A stretch of 64,000 bases of DNA from the NCBI GenBank assembly GCA_947172415.1, contig OX359193.1, positions 1,064,501-1,128,500 of the forward strand, given 5' to 3'. The position numbers and the translations under genes are program-made. This document shows, piece after piece, positions 23,101 to 34,300 of this stretch. Origin of the DNA: Chondrosia reniformis (lineage: Eukaryota; Porifera; Demospongiae; Chondrillida; Chondrillidae). Position 1 is the first letter of the stretch. Every line of letters begins with the position of its first letter. The notes beneath the pieces were generated by a model. That model saw only the letters and a program-made list of their open reading frames with translations, ran no database searches and was not told the DNA's origin.

Positions 23101-24930
23101 CTAGTATAGCTTTATATGCAGTACAACATATGTACAATTAACTGCTCATTGAGTGTGTTATTGATTAGATTTTTTCCCAGGACACAAATCTCACTGCCTC
23201 TAAGAGTTATTCAAAAAATACTCAATAATATAATACTGATTCAGTTCAATTCATTAAGCATTTTTAGGAGACCTTTAGATTTGCAGTGGGACCCAGATAG
23301 AGAACTGAAATAAGAGGGATTGGATGAGGAGTGATTGCAGAATTTACGTATATATATAGATGATAAAAAGAATAAATATATTACAACTTAAATAACCCAT
23401 CAGGGTTCTATCTAGGATGCAAATTTTGGGGGGGAAGAAGCACAAGAGCTAGGGGGGTCTGGGGGCATGCCCCCCAGGATTTTATGCCCTCTGAGATTGA
23501 TTCTGACATGAGAACTTTCTTTTAAATTGCAATTGGGTTAATTTTTTTTTGGGGGGGAGGGAAGCTGGAGTGTTTGGGGGAGAAGTGTCCCCCCAGTAGA
23601 TTGAACCCTGCCCATGTATGTTATCATTGTATACATTTGAATGTTTAACGTAGTGTTTTGGACTTGCTTGAGAATTTGTCAGTTAATATTCCTGTTGAAA
23701 ATGAAGATGAAGTGATAGTCGGTAGTAACTATGTCATCGCAGCTTCTGTCAGAACTGTAAACCAGACAAGGATCAGTGGTCTTTTGGTGGAAGTTGTAGA
23801 AATTAACAGTTCAGTTGCTTTTCCACCTGATTTTTTTAATGGTTTTACAAATGAATTTGTACGTATATCCGTATCCTCTACATTCAATTCATTCATTGGG
23901 GACAGACAGATTGCCACGGGATTAGTAATTGTAAACGTAGGCAGGGAAATTGAAAATTTACCAATCAGTGGCAGAATAAGGCTAAACCTTGCTTTACAAG
24001 TAAGAAATGCATTAATATATACTGGTAGGCCAAGCTTATATAGAACAGAAGGAGTATATATGTATATATATGAAAGAGAGAGGGAGACAGAGAAGAATTC
24101 AATATATATTATATATCTTCACTAATAGGATGTACAGGGTGAAAATGAGGAAGCTGTTTGTGTATTTTGGGACCCATTTCAGGAAGGTAAAGATTCTATG
24201 TTATTATACTCATTACTGTGTTTAACATCATTGTTTTGTATTGTAGTATCATATACTTACTTTTAAAATCTTTTACTAGTTTTTTCTGGTAGAGGATGTG
24301 AATTAATTGGTACTTCTGATGGACAATTGGTTTGTGAGTGTGATCATTTGACAGCATTTGCAGCTTTATTTGTGAGTGATAAGTCTTGTACATACGTACG
24401 TATATCCACATCAAGCTGTAATACCTATATGTGTGTATATGTGTGTACATTAAGCATGTACTCATACAGTACTGTAATACCTATATGTGTGTATATATAT
24501 CATTAGCTCTCTATCTTAAAAATCACATTAGTATTCATGTATCCAAATTTAGGAGTCTTCAAATTCAGTTCCAACTTTCTCACCACTGGCCATTGCTTTA
24601 ATAGTTGTAGGAGTTTCTATCTTTATCATTTTGTTTGCAGTGGCAATTTCATTCCTTGGAATCAGGTATAAATTTGCACATATACTCATATATATATAAT
24701 AATAAGTACATATACTAAGAATACATCAAATGTGATACTAATATGCCATACATTGTGTAATAGATGTAGCATGCAGAAAGCAGTTTTCCAACAGTATAAT
24801 AATGTATATTATACCTGGGATATATAGAGTACATATATGCCACCATGTGTATATATATGTTACTTTCTGTAGTGCTTATAATACCAAAAAGGCTAATAAA
24901 AAGGCGGACATCAAAATGCAGGATATTTGA
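8169..24930 (+). CDS. Giant 13xDOMON - HRM-like - GAIN/GPS - single-TM surface protein
   Basis: Exon 8169-8211 gives a signal peptide (MDVKIVTVIALTFI..., continuing into the next exon to VAQ). Thirteen units follow; each DOMON is split over three exons (about 140, 56 and 278 nt) and followed by a 132-nt Ser/Pro linker exon, for example 9340-9479 and, for unit 1, 8313-8473, 8568-8623, 8680-8957, 9088-9219. DOMON signatures are GWVGIGFS...M, DVVIGG and MEDGRTVVRF. After unit 13 (last exon 20743-21086) come an HRM-like exon 21403-21572 (CPED...YSWGET...LSC...RLCGIEGTWE...DC), GAIN exons 22092-22226, 22680-22771 and 23654-23999, GPS exons 24129-24186 and 24280-24371 (CVFWD, then VCECDHLTAF), one TM exon 24553-24665 and a 20-residue tail 24873-24930. 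The sum is 8,940 nt, 2,979 aa, exactly in phase. AATAAA at 24952 follows the stop. There is no 7TM bundle. Likely an extracellular, autoproteolysed adhesion or redox receptor; function unknown. Confidence 0.88.
8313..21010 (+). repeat. Tandem array of 13 DOMON gene units (1,004/1,008 bp)
   Basis: First DOMON exons start at 8313, 9340, 10344, 11352, 12356, 13364, 14368, 15376, 16380, 17388, 18392, 19396 and 20400. Periods alternate 1,004 and 1,008 bp through the middle because every second unit carries a 4-bp ACGT insertion in the intron after the third DOMON exon. Exons and introns are both nearly identical. Units 4-6 share private variants with units 8-10 (shift 4,024 bp). Edge units 1, 11 and 13 are the most divergent (STYILFAYGGSI instead of SIYILFAYGGTI). 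Reverse-strand frames repeated in each unit are shadows. Confidence 0.97.
21838..21990. mobile_element. Degenerate foldback-element remnant
   Basis: Within a DOMON-gene intron, GAGCATCAGTAAAACTTGTA at the left and TAAGTGTTGCTGATGCTCAT at the right form imperfect inverted ends. Inside is TGTTTCAACCAACATGTCTTCCTCAGCA, which resembles the GTTTCGACC/TCTTCATCAGC core of the foldback family. Low-copy decay makes the limits approximate. Confidence 0.45.
23401..23610. mobile_element. G-rich MITE-like element with CAGGGTTC termini
   Basis: Begins CAGGGTTCTATC and ends GATTGAACCCTG, so 11 of 12 terminal bases are inverted repeats. The interior is poly-G rich (GGGGGGGAAG, GGGGGCATGCCCCCC). No open frame. 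It lies in the intron between two GAIN exons of the DOMON gene. A similar G/C-run sequence occurs at 39550-39715. Confidence 0.6.
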
Positions 24931-24951
24931 AGTGATTATATATACAGTGTA

Positions 24952-24957
24952 AATAAA
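24952..24957 (+). terminator. Poly(A) signal AATAAA of the DOMON gene
   Basis: AATAAA 22 bp after the TGA stop at 24928-24930. It supports the short-tail C-terminus and makes downstream 7TM exons unlikely, since UBE3B begins at 25334. Confidence 0.6.
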
Positions 24958-25263
24958 TTAACTGCTTTTCATTTAAAGGAGTGCATATAAATTGTATTAA
25001 ATTAACACCTTTATTCAGCTGGATAATCATCCTATTAAAGTTCTGTACATGTTCGGAGTTGCAACTCTACCAAATGAGTCGATATACATATATATGAAGC
25101 TATAACTTGGTGACAGCATTCACAGAAATCTATTAAAACATATCCATTGAGTTATTGACCATGTAATGACAAACAATATTTTTGCCCTATCTGTTAATAA
25201 TAATATCCACAACACAATGAAATTACAAGTCAGTGACAGAGCTATAGTATGGTTAGGGTTATA

Positions 25264-25305
25264 AAAATGGCCGCTTTGTTTATAATTATTTCCCGAGTTG
25301 TTTAA
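25264..25305 (+). promoter_or_regulatory. YY1-like motif with a 12-codon upstream ORF before UBE3B
   Basis: AAAAATGGCCGCT (25264-25276) matches a YY1-type core-promoter motif. Its ATG at 25267 opens a 12-codon frame ending in TAA at 25303-25305, 28 bp before the UBE3B ATG at 25334. If transcription starts upstream, this is a uORF; if it starts at the motif, the motif is the initiator. Confidence 0.4.
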
Positions 25306-25333
25306 TGGTATATAGCAATACTATCAAGTCGAC

Positions 25334-28300
25334 ATGTTTACCGCTAAGAAGGAGACGCCACAGTATATAGATGACCTGAGACGCGCACGTGATACAAGAA
25401 CGAACGAGAAGACTGAGAAGAAGGCAGCTATCATCATACAAGTCAGTCTAGAGCGTTAGGCCTAGGTCAACCGTACTGGTGATACACAGTAACACTTTAT
25501 CATTTAAATTTACCGTTCTTTAGAGAGCACTACAGCAGTTTTATCACCGTAATGCTGTCATCAAGTCACTCAGGTACGTACTCACTCGTACTGTACTGGC
25601 ATACCATTTTATATATATAATTATCCACGTTTCTACTATGAATCTAACTGTGATCCTATAGGGATGACATAGACATCTGTTTGAAAGCAGAACCGCCGAA
25701 TGGTAAAGTTCTTTTTCTGTGTATGCTCTAGACTTTCTACAATAATATATAATCATAAGTACATTATCTGTTGATGTGTGTGTACGTGTAGGCTTGGAAT
25801 TGTTTCATTCAACCAGAAAGCTTCTTTTTATTGATAAGAAGGGGAAAGACATCAAGGTATTAACACGATCTTTTGCTGAACTGTAACCCATTTCCAACAG
25901 ACATTATTCCATTAGAGGTTTGATGCTGTCTGTGGTGTCATATTGAGGAGTATGGCCGAGGAGAATGTAAAAGTAAGAATTGTTTTGTCTTACTATAGTA
26001 AGGTGATTAAATATAGCATATGTTTGTGTTAGAAAGATTAGAGGAAGGGACAGAGAGGCAAGGGTAGAGAGGAAGCTTAAGGGATAGAGAGGAAGGGGGA
26101 GAGAGGTAGGGATAGAGAGGAAGTGGTACAGAGGAAGGGGTAGAGAGGAAGGGGGAGAGAGGTAGGGATAAAGAGGAAGGGGGAGAGAGGAAGGGGTAGA
26201 GAGGAAGGGGTAGAGAGGAAGGGGTAGAGAGGAAGGGGTAGAGAGGAAGGGGTAGAGAGGTAGGGGTAGAGAGGCAGGGGTAGAGAGGTAGGGGTACAGA
26301 GGAAGGGGTAGAGAGGAAGGGGTACAGAGGAAGGGGTACAGAGGAAAGGGTACAGAGGAAGGGGTACAGAGGAAGGGGTACAGAGGAAAGGGTACAGAGG
26401 AAGGGGTAGAGAGGTAGGGGTACAGAGGTAGGGATAGAGAGGAAAGGGTACAGAGGAAAGGGTACAGAGGAAAGGGTACAGAGGAAGGGGTAGAGAGGTA
26501 GGGGTAGAGAGGCAGGGGTAGAGAGGAAAGGGTACAGAGGAAGGGGTACAGAGGAAGGGGTACAGAGGAAGGGGTACAGAGGTAGGGGTACAGAGGAAGG
26601 GGTAGAGAGGAAAGGGTAGAGAGGAAGGGGTAGAGAGGAAGGGGTAGAGAGGAAAGGGGTAGAGAGGAAGGGGTAGAGAGGCAAGGGTAGAGAGGGACAA
26701 TGAAAGATGTAAAGCAAAAATATTTCAACTAAAAACCTAGCTACGTATGTATATGTTCAAATATACATATTAAGTAGCTATGCGATACCACTTTTAGTTG
26801 AAGTACTTAATTTTTTAGGGGCTGCCGCAGGCAGCCCCTTATATTGTTTTCATTTGCCGATTACGTTGTATGGCTTCATGTTACGGAAAGATATATATAT
26901 ATATATATATCTATATATATAATACGGGTTGATACGCAACTATTATAACACTTTATTTATACGTCGCTATATAATTAATACAGGTTCATATATACGCAAC
27001 TATTATAATACTTTATAATACTTAATTTATACATCAATACATCGTTTTGCAAATGGCGGCGTTCAGGAAGCTTTAGTTAACGAAGCTTTTCTGTCGCTAT
27101 TTATAGTGTTCAGGACACTTAAGCGTCCTCAATCGTTAGTATTACGAATATATATATTAAATGCCAACGATACGGCCAAGTAGTTCGAGTTGATTCGGGG
27201 GGCGGCAGCCCCACGAGTTTTTAAACTCGAACTACTTGTTTTGACAAGGTCTGAAATAAAAAGTGCATAAGTCTTAGCTAGTAGGTAGTTCAGTAGGTAG
27301 TTCAGTAGGTAGTTCAGTAGGTAGTTCAGTAGGTAGTTCAGTAGGTAGTTCAGTAGGTAGTTCAGTAGGTAGTTCAATAGATCTGCTAATAGACCGTGCC
27401 TATATACAAAGTACATCTCTTATGGAAGCAGTAGTCCCCTCAGGAGGTGGAGCTAGTGTTACACTGTCTACATAGCTCCATTTCCACAAGTTTTCAGTCC
27501 TTGATATCTCATACTTCAATTTCCAAATCTTCTCTCTGTTCTCATGTAGAGTTGGTATGTGTCTGTTGCAATGAACAAGGTTTTTGCTGTACAGTGGATC
27601 CAGCAAATAAAGTGTGTCTTGCAGCTTGTGTGTGAACATCTGAAGGACATCAAGGTACAGTACTGATTAAAATAACCTCATTGTCCTAAACGCATACATT
27701 CTTAGTACATGTACGTGTACTTATTATTATATATAAATATAAATAATTTCGATGAGTATTTGTGCAAATTTATACCTGATTCTAAGGAATGAAATTGCCA
27801 CTGCAAGCAATATGTACATTATATATATAAGATAGAAACTCCTACAACTATTGTACATACATATATTTAAGGGATGTAATGTGTTACAGGTTCTTCTAGA
27901 AAATGTCACAGGGGGGGGGGGATGTTGGGGTGGCAACACAGTTCAATATGGTAATTTGATTTTCTTTAAGGGGGGAGGTGTAATTGAGAAAGTATGTATG
28001 TACATATGTACAGTATATACATAATGTTTGTCCATTTAACTTGTTTGTAGCCTGATACAGCTAAAGGTAGAAGTAGAGTCGAGGTTTATCTTGAAATGGT
28101 CAGTTAAATGCATTACCTGAATACCTATACAACTATGTTATTACACTATTTTATATATATTTATATTACTTACATTATAATAAGATCTTAAGTTTTGTAC
28201 CAAACAGTTAATTTTACTAAATATATGTGCAAAAAAGAATCAGTGATTTTCATAATAATAGAGCATGTATTTGTGTAGATTACAATTTTCACTGATTACA

Positions 28301-31300
28301 GTCTGTGGAAAATGGCTGCCAAAAGAGGTTAGGCTATATCTGCATATATTTCTCTTTAATTGTGCTGTAGTATGTCTCAAGGAAACAATACATATATATG
28401 TACATACGTAGTTGTGGTTAGCTTATCACATCATTTGTTTATGCAAATGCATTACTCCTCACCAGGCCAATCCCTTCGACCTATTCTCAGTCAACTTTGT
28501 ACAAATGTGACCAGCCATCTTGTTGAGAAGGGAATGTACACCTCTTTGCATGTACGTAAGAGTGTCAGCAATTGCAATACTGTACATCTGCTTGCCTTCT
28601 TGTCTCTACAGTCTTGATGCATCAGTTATTTTAGCACTTTATTCTCTTAATTACGTATATATGAACAATTTAGAAAACCATTTCCAAAAAATTATGGCTG
28701 TCCTAATGTACGTACATAGACTGTACATATTGTGCATGTACTTTAAGAGTATGTACGTACCATAATTTGGGAAATTTTCATTGTTAAAATATTTTCGTGG
28801 TTGGCCCAAACCACGAATATTTCTCGCACGAAATTTGTTCATGTGAATCAAGAAGTGCGGTTGGTTTAGACCATGAAAGTATTTCAACACGAAAATTTCC
28901 CGTGTTACGGTATATAATATACAGAACATAATTATGCCTACATATTGTATATATATGTACTTTAGGAGTATATACACATAGTTATGCCTACATACATATT
29001 GTATGTACATATTGTCTATACTTTAGGAGTAAACTGTGTACATGTACAATGTTTCATATTTGCTGTGTAGAACTTGCTCCTGAATGGTCTGGGATGTCCC
29101 CATCCGGGGCTCACAAAGGTCACCCTACCAGCTGCACTGGCACTGAGGTAGGTGGAACTGTGTGAATGTGGGTGGAACTGTGTGAATGGGAAAAGCAGCC
29201 ATTTTATTAAACTGCATTGTTTCAACAAAATGCTTCGGGGATTTTTTACCTTTCTTAAACAGCTGTGTAGTTATGAGAACCTACTGTACTGTATGTTAGT
29301 ATACTGTACTGTATGTTAGTATACTGTACTGTATGTTAGTATACTGTACTGTATGTTAGTATACTGTACTGTATGTTAGTATACTGTACTGTATGTTAGC
29401 ATACTGTGCACATGGTCACTGATGAAGGGTAGAATTCTCAGAAACAGCTATCTGGCCCAGAGGAGAAGAGAAATAGAAAGAAAAAACTCTTGTATCCTCA
29501 TCCAAAGCTGTCACTATAGGTTTAGTTCCCTATAGGCCTTAGCATATTCAAAAATGATGTGTATAGATTATTTATATATTCTAATTAATGAGCCCCTTAA
29601 GTACATACATTTCTCTTACCTTGCAGGTGTCTCTCTCTGTGTGGCCTTCCCGTCCACATGGTAACTTTATTTGTCAACAACATGTTAACGGTACCTGCAC
29701 TAATGTTGCATTTGAACAATATGTCACCTGAGGTAGGCATGTCCACGAGGTACAGTACATAGTAAAAGTATGTGTATACAGTATGTATGTATGTATGTAT
29801 GTATGTATGTATGTATGTATGTATGTATGTATGTATGTATGTATGTATGTATGTATGTATGTATGTATGTATGTATGTATGTATGTATGTATGTATGTAT
29901 GTATGTATGTATGTATGTATGTATGTATGTATGTATGTATGTATGTATGTATGTATGTATGTATGTATGTATGTATACAGTATGTATGTATGTATGTATG
30001 TATGTATGTATTTTTCAACATTTTCTAACTGGCCTCATGTACAAATTGCAATATCAGCCAATTTTGGCTTCTTACAATGGAGCACTTGTTTGCAAATGAT
30101 TTATATAACCTGCTAATATCACCTACGTACGTATCTCCCGTGTTCCGATGTTTCGCTTGGGGGTAGGATTGGGGTAATGCGTTGCCCTCCTTGAAGAAAT
30201 GTTGAACTACCAAATTGTAACAGCATTCAAATAAACACTTTGCTCTCCTCTTATGATATATTCTTTTGTACTTGTGTTTTTGTAGACTTGCGATCAGTTG
30301 AAATCAATTAAAATTCTGCAACATATTTTAGTAGTTTTGGTGGACAAACCAGAATGCCATCAGATTGTGTTTAAATCCTTGAATGGCAACAGAGCACTGT
30401 CCTTGTTGTGCAACATTGTTCATTTAGTACATTTGGAGAAAGAGGTACATACTGTATATGTGTGTGGTGTTACGCAAGACAGAATTGAGCAGTTTTGATA
30501 TACATATTATTAGTTATTAGTTGACTTAAATCTGGATGAAATTCCCAGAAACACCAGTGGAGAGGTAGAAGGAGAAGACTCTTGTATCCTCATCCAAAGC
30601 TCTCACTAGGTTTAGTTCCCTATAGGCCTTTTATTCTCGAATAGATGTAGCATGTTGATTTGGATAAGTGAAGTTTAAAGTGGCCAAAGAATTAATTAAT
30701 TAATGAAAAATTATAAATCTTGATGTTTCACATATGCAGACCATCCAACCAGCTGAACTTGATAGAGTCATGGTGAGTGCATACAAGTAAAATGGTAGCT
30801 TGATAGCACTGTCGCCAGCATCACTACTATGTGTTGGGTCTTTAACCATTTATTCACTCCTAGCATATTTTGATAAAGTGTATTCCATGTCATGTGCAGT
30901 GCATATTTGTATGTGACCTTGTAAGTATTTATGAAGATTATGCATAGTAACATAGTAGAATTCAAAATGGAGATTACATAGGTATGACTTATACATTCTG
31001 GTGCATTCTATCATGTTGCGAAGGTAGTGGCCAGTGAACTGCTGAGAATTTGTTTTGAAAAGAGTGGAACCAAACAGAGCAGTCATACCACTTGGCATCC
31101 GGTGTTTGGATGGTTTGAACAGAAGTCAGATAAGCGGTACCTTATATGTAATAAGAGGTACCTTATATGTAATAAGAGGTACCTTATATCAGATAAGAGG
31201 TACCTTATATGTAATAAGAGGTACCTTATATGTAATAAGAGGTACCTTATATCAGATAAGAGGTACCTTATATGTAATAAGAGGTACTTATATCAGACCT

Positions 31301-34300
31301 TATATGTAATAAGAGGTACTTATATCAGATAAGAGGTACCTGTTGCTCTGGTGGGTGTGTCACTGTTGCTCTGGTGGGTGTGTCACTGTTGCTCTGGTGG
31401 GTGTGTCACTGTTGCTCTGGTGGGTGTGTCACTGTTGCTCTGGTGGGTGTGTCACTGTTGCTCTGGTGGGTGTGTCACTGTTGCTCTGGTGGGTGTGTCA
31501 CTGTTGCTCTGGTGTTGTAGGTACATGGAAGCCATGTGCCACATTCTAAAGCAATTGGATCTGTTGTGGAGAAGAGAGTTTGTCTCTCTCCTTTTCACAC
31601 CTCTCCTAGCCCTCACTCCAGCTGCTGAGCCCAGCACGACGACAATCAAGAAGGGCGCCTCAAAGAGTGAGTCTTTGCTGTTTTCATTACAGTGGAATAA
31701 GGGTTTGATCTAACTAGAAACATTCATACGCATCCTATGATTTTATGGTAGCCAAAAAGTGAAGGTACAAACCCCGTGTTAAGGCTATATATGGACAAAG
31801 TGTGAAAGTAATCACTGAAAGTATTATCCCAAGATATGTGCATCATTGAAACTATAGCTCGGGTTCAGAGGGGTTTGAAAAATACAAGCCCCAGGCTTAT
31901 ATTAGAGATAATACGGTATCTTGTGCATCTAAGAATGGAATTCTCTGATGTGATTTCTGTTTGAGAGATAGTGTATTAAATATATGCATACATACTGCTA
32001 CAGTACAAGTTTATCGTAGCTATAAGTAAATCTCTCCATCTTGAGAAATAAACATGACATGTATACCACATGACCATCATGTGATTATCACATGTTATAA
32101 AAGGGTTACCCACTGTATACTCTAGGCAGACTGCAGAAATTCAAGCTCTTCCTGTCAAATATTTCCTCTTCAAATAACAAGCTTCCTTCAGACATAGAAA
32201 GGAGAATTCTCAATGCTTGCTCATTTTACCAGCTTTGTATGAAGTGTTTGCCAAGTTCCAGGATGGACTTTTTAACCTGTATTAGTTACCATGGTGATGT
32301 TATCCCAAAACTTTGGTACTTTTTGGGAACATTGACCAAGTTAAATGCAGAATCTCTCAGTCAGGCAATCAGCAATACCAAGTTTGAGCAGCAAATAGAT
32401 GCATTCCGACTGTTCTGTCAAGTGGCATGCCATTTGATAGTGTGAGTCAGTGGACTTCGCTAACACTATCAGTGTATTAACATTTATATTGGTTATCATG
32501 CATAGCATACTATTATTATTAGTGAATAGGTAACATGGGGAAAATATGCAAGGACCATGATTAGTGTAATTTTATAGTCTTGAAAGCTCCAAGTGTGAAT
32601 ATCATATTGAAGCATAACATACCACAGCTTCTTGTACTTGTGAATGTAGAGTACTTGATGACAGTGAGTTTTATGAAAAGGAAGAACCATTTAGATTGTC
32701 AGACCTAGTTGAATTGAGTCATCTTCTCAATCATGTAGCTTTTCACCTTATATGGAAGGTAGGCTTACTGATTTATATATGTACATGAACATATACGTAT
32801 ATATGGACCATGCTATCATGAGAAAATGATGTCCTATGCTAACCATACAATAGCCAAACAGTAGAGTCATTGTAATAATTTCCTCTGTATCTTTGAGATG
32901 GTTCATTGTTTAGTGTCTCGAGATGTAGTTTGTTTCTTGAGAATTGGACATTCCAACCCTGAGGTCTTCATCGGTTGCTAGAGAAGACCCCTGGGGTTGA
33001 AACATCCGATTTTCAAGAAACAAACTACGTCTCAAGACACTCAAAAGACTAAAGATGAACCTTCACAAAGATAAGTTTACCACAGTTGGAAAAATCCCTA
33101 TTATCTTACTTCCTGTGTCTCACACTCAGGTTCCCAAGTCACCCGTACGAGATGATGTTCTGCATGATTGCCTGTTGCTGCACTCTGTCCTCTATGCCCG
33201 GGACAGCAGAAGACAGTTCTGCCCGGATAACTTTTGGTTGATTAAGTAAGGATTGCTTTAGTGTGTCAAGCTAGTGTTAGGATAAATATTTCTGGCATAA
33301 TTGCCTTGTGATGGTGTGTACAAATGTATAGAAATATTTCTAGAATGGATACCGTACTTACAGTATTTGTGGTATGTAGTATACATACGTAGGTATGATA
33401 GTAGCAATACTTACTTGCTATGCTAATAAACACATTTCACACATTGTTCTTGCTATTTAGGGATTTGAAATTTAGTGCATTTCTCTCGGAATTTCGTAAC
33501 AAGAAAGAAAGAGCTCTGAAATTGTTGACTGAATTACCTCAGATTCTGCCTCATAGAAATGTAAGTCACTGATAATACAACAGACTCCAATCTCACTAAA
33601 AGGCATCAGCATCCATGCACTTTGCACTTTGCACTTTGTAGTCTATAGCTGCCAATTTTATGAGTAATACATTTGAACTCAGGTGGAATTCTTACTTTCT
33701 GAAATTTTACATTTCACTTCTTCTGACCCTTTTAAAGTCTTCATATGAATTTCCTCTAGCGAGTTGAACTCTTCAGGGAAAGAGTGAAGACAGAGAAGAA
33801 GGCACTTGGTATCATCAGAGAAGGTGATCTCCCTGCCCCATCCTCTTACATTACTATTCACCGCACTAGACTGCTGATGGACGGACATGATCAGTTATCA
33901 ACTTTGACCTCAAAATCTCTGAAGAGCACGGTAAAGGTCAAGTTTATCAATGAACAGGTTTGTAGTTTGTGAAGGTATTTATCTTACACTATTGTGTATT
34001 GGTCCAGTGGAGAAGTAGAAGAAGAAGTAGAAAGCTCTTGTATCCTCATCCAATGCTCTCGCTAGGTTTAATTTCCTATAGGCCTCATAGTTGTAGCATG
34101 TTGAAAATGTTATTCATGTCAATCAGAGTGAAGTATTGTGACATTATATTGATTACAGAGCAGGCTGGTTTGGCATGTACGTACATGCGGTTGCACTCAT
34201 TTGGAAGCTGGTTTTGTTCTCATTGTAACTGTATGATTTACTCAATGCATTCTGCTAGGGACTAGAAGAAGCTGGTATAGATGAACATGGTGTGTTCAAA

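Noticed and set aside
25904..26728. Three overlapping minus-strand ORFs of 207-274 codons rich in LPLPLYPF
   Set aside because: Translation of the 14-bp polypurine minisatellite in three frames; no start context, no domain, inside a UBE3B intron.
27400..27639. Minus-strand ORF with [18 protein letters not shown]
   Set aside because: Looks protein-like, but overlaps UBE3B exon 27550-27654, whose plus-strand frame (WYVSVAMNK...WIQQIK) fits the family exactly; no splice partners on the minus strand.
29674..30116. MYVC and IHTY repeat ORFs on both strands
   Set aside because: Translation of a (GTAT)n microsatellite.
31027..31713. ORFs with repeated NKRYLI and VCHCCSGG peptides
   Set aside because: They run out of UBE3B exon 14 into minisatellite intron; only 31024-31136 and 31521-31666 are coding, supported by phase and by family continuity.
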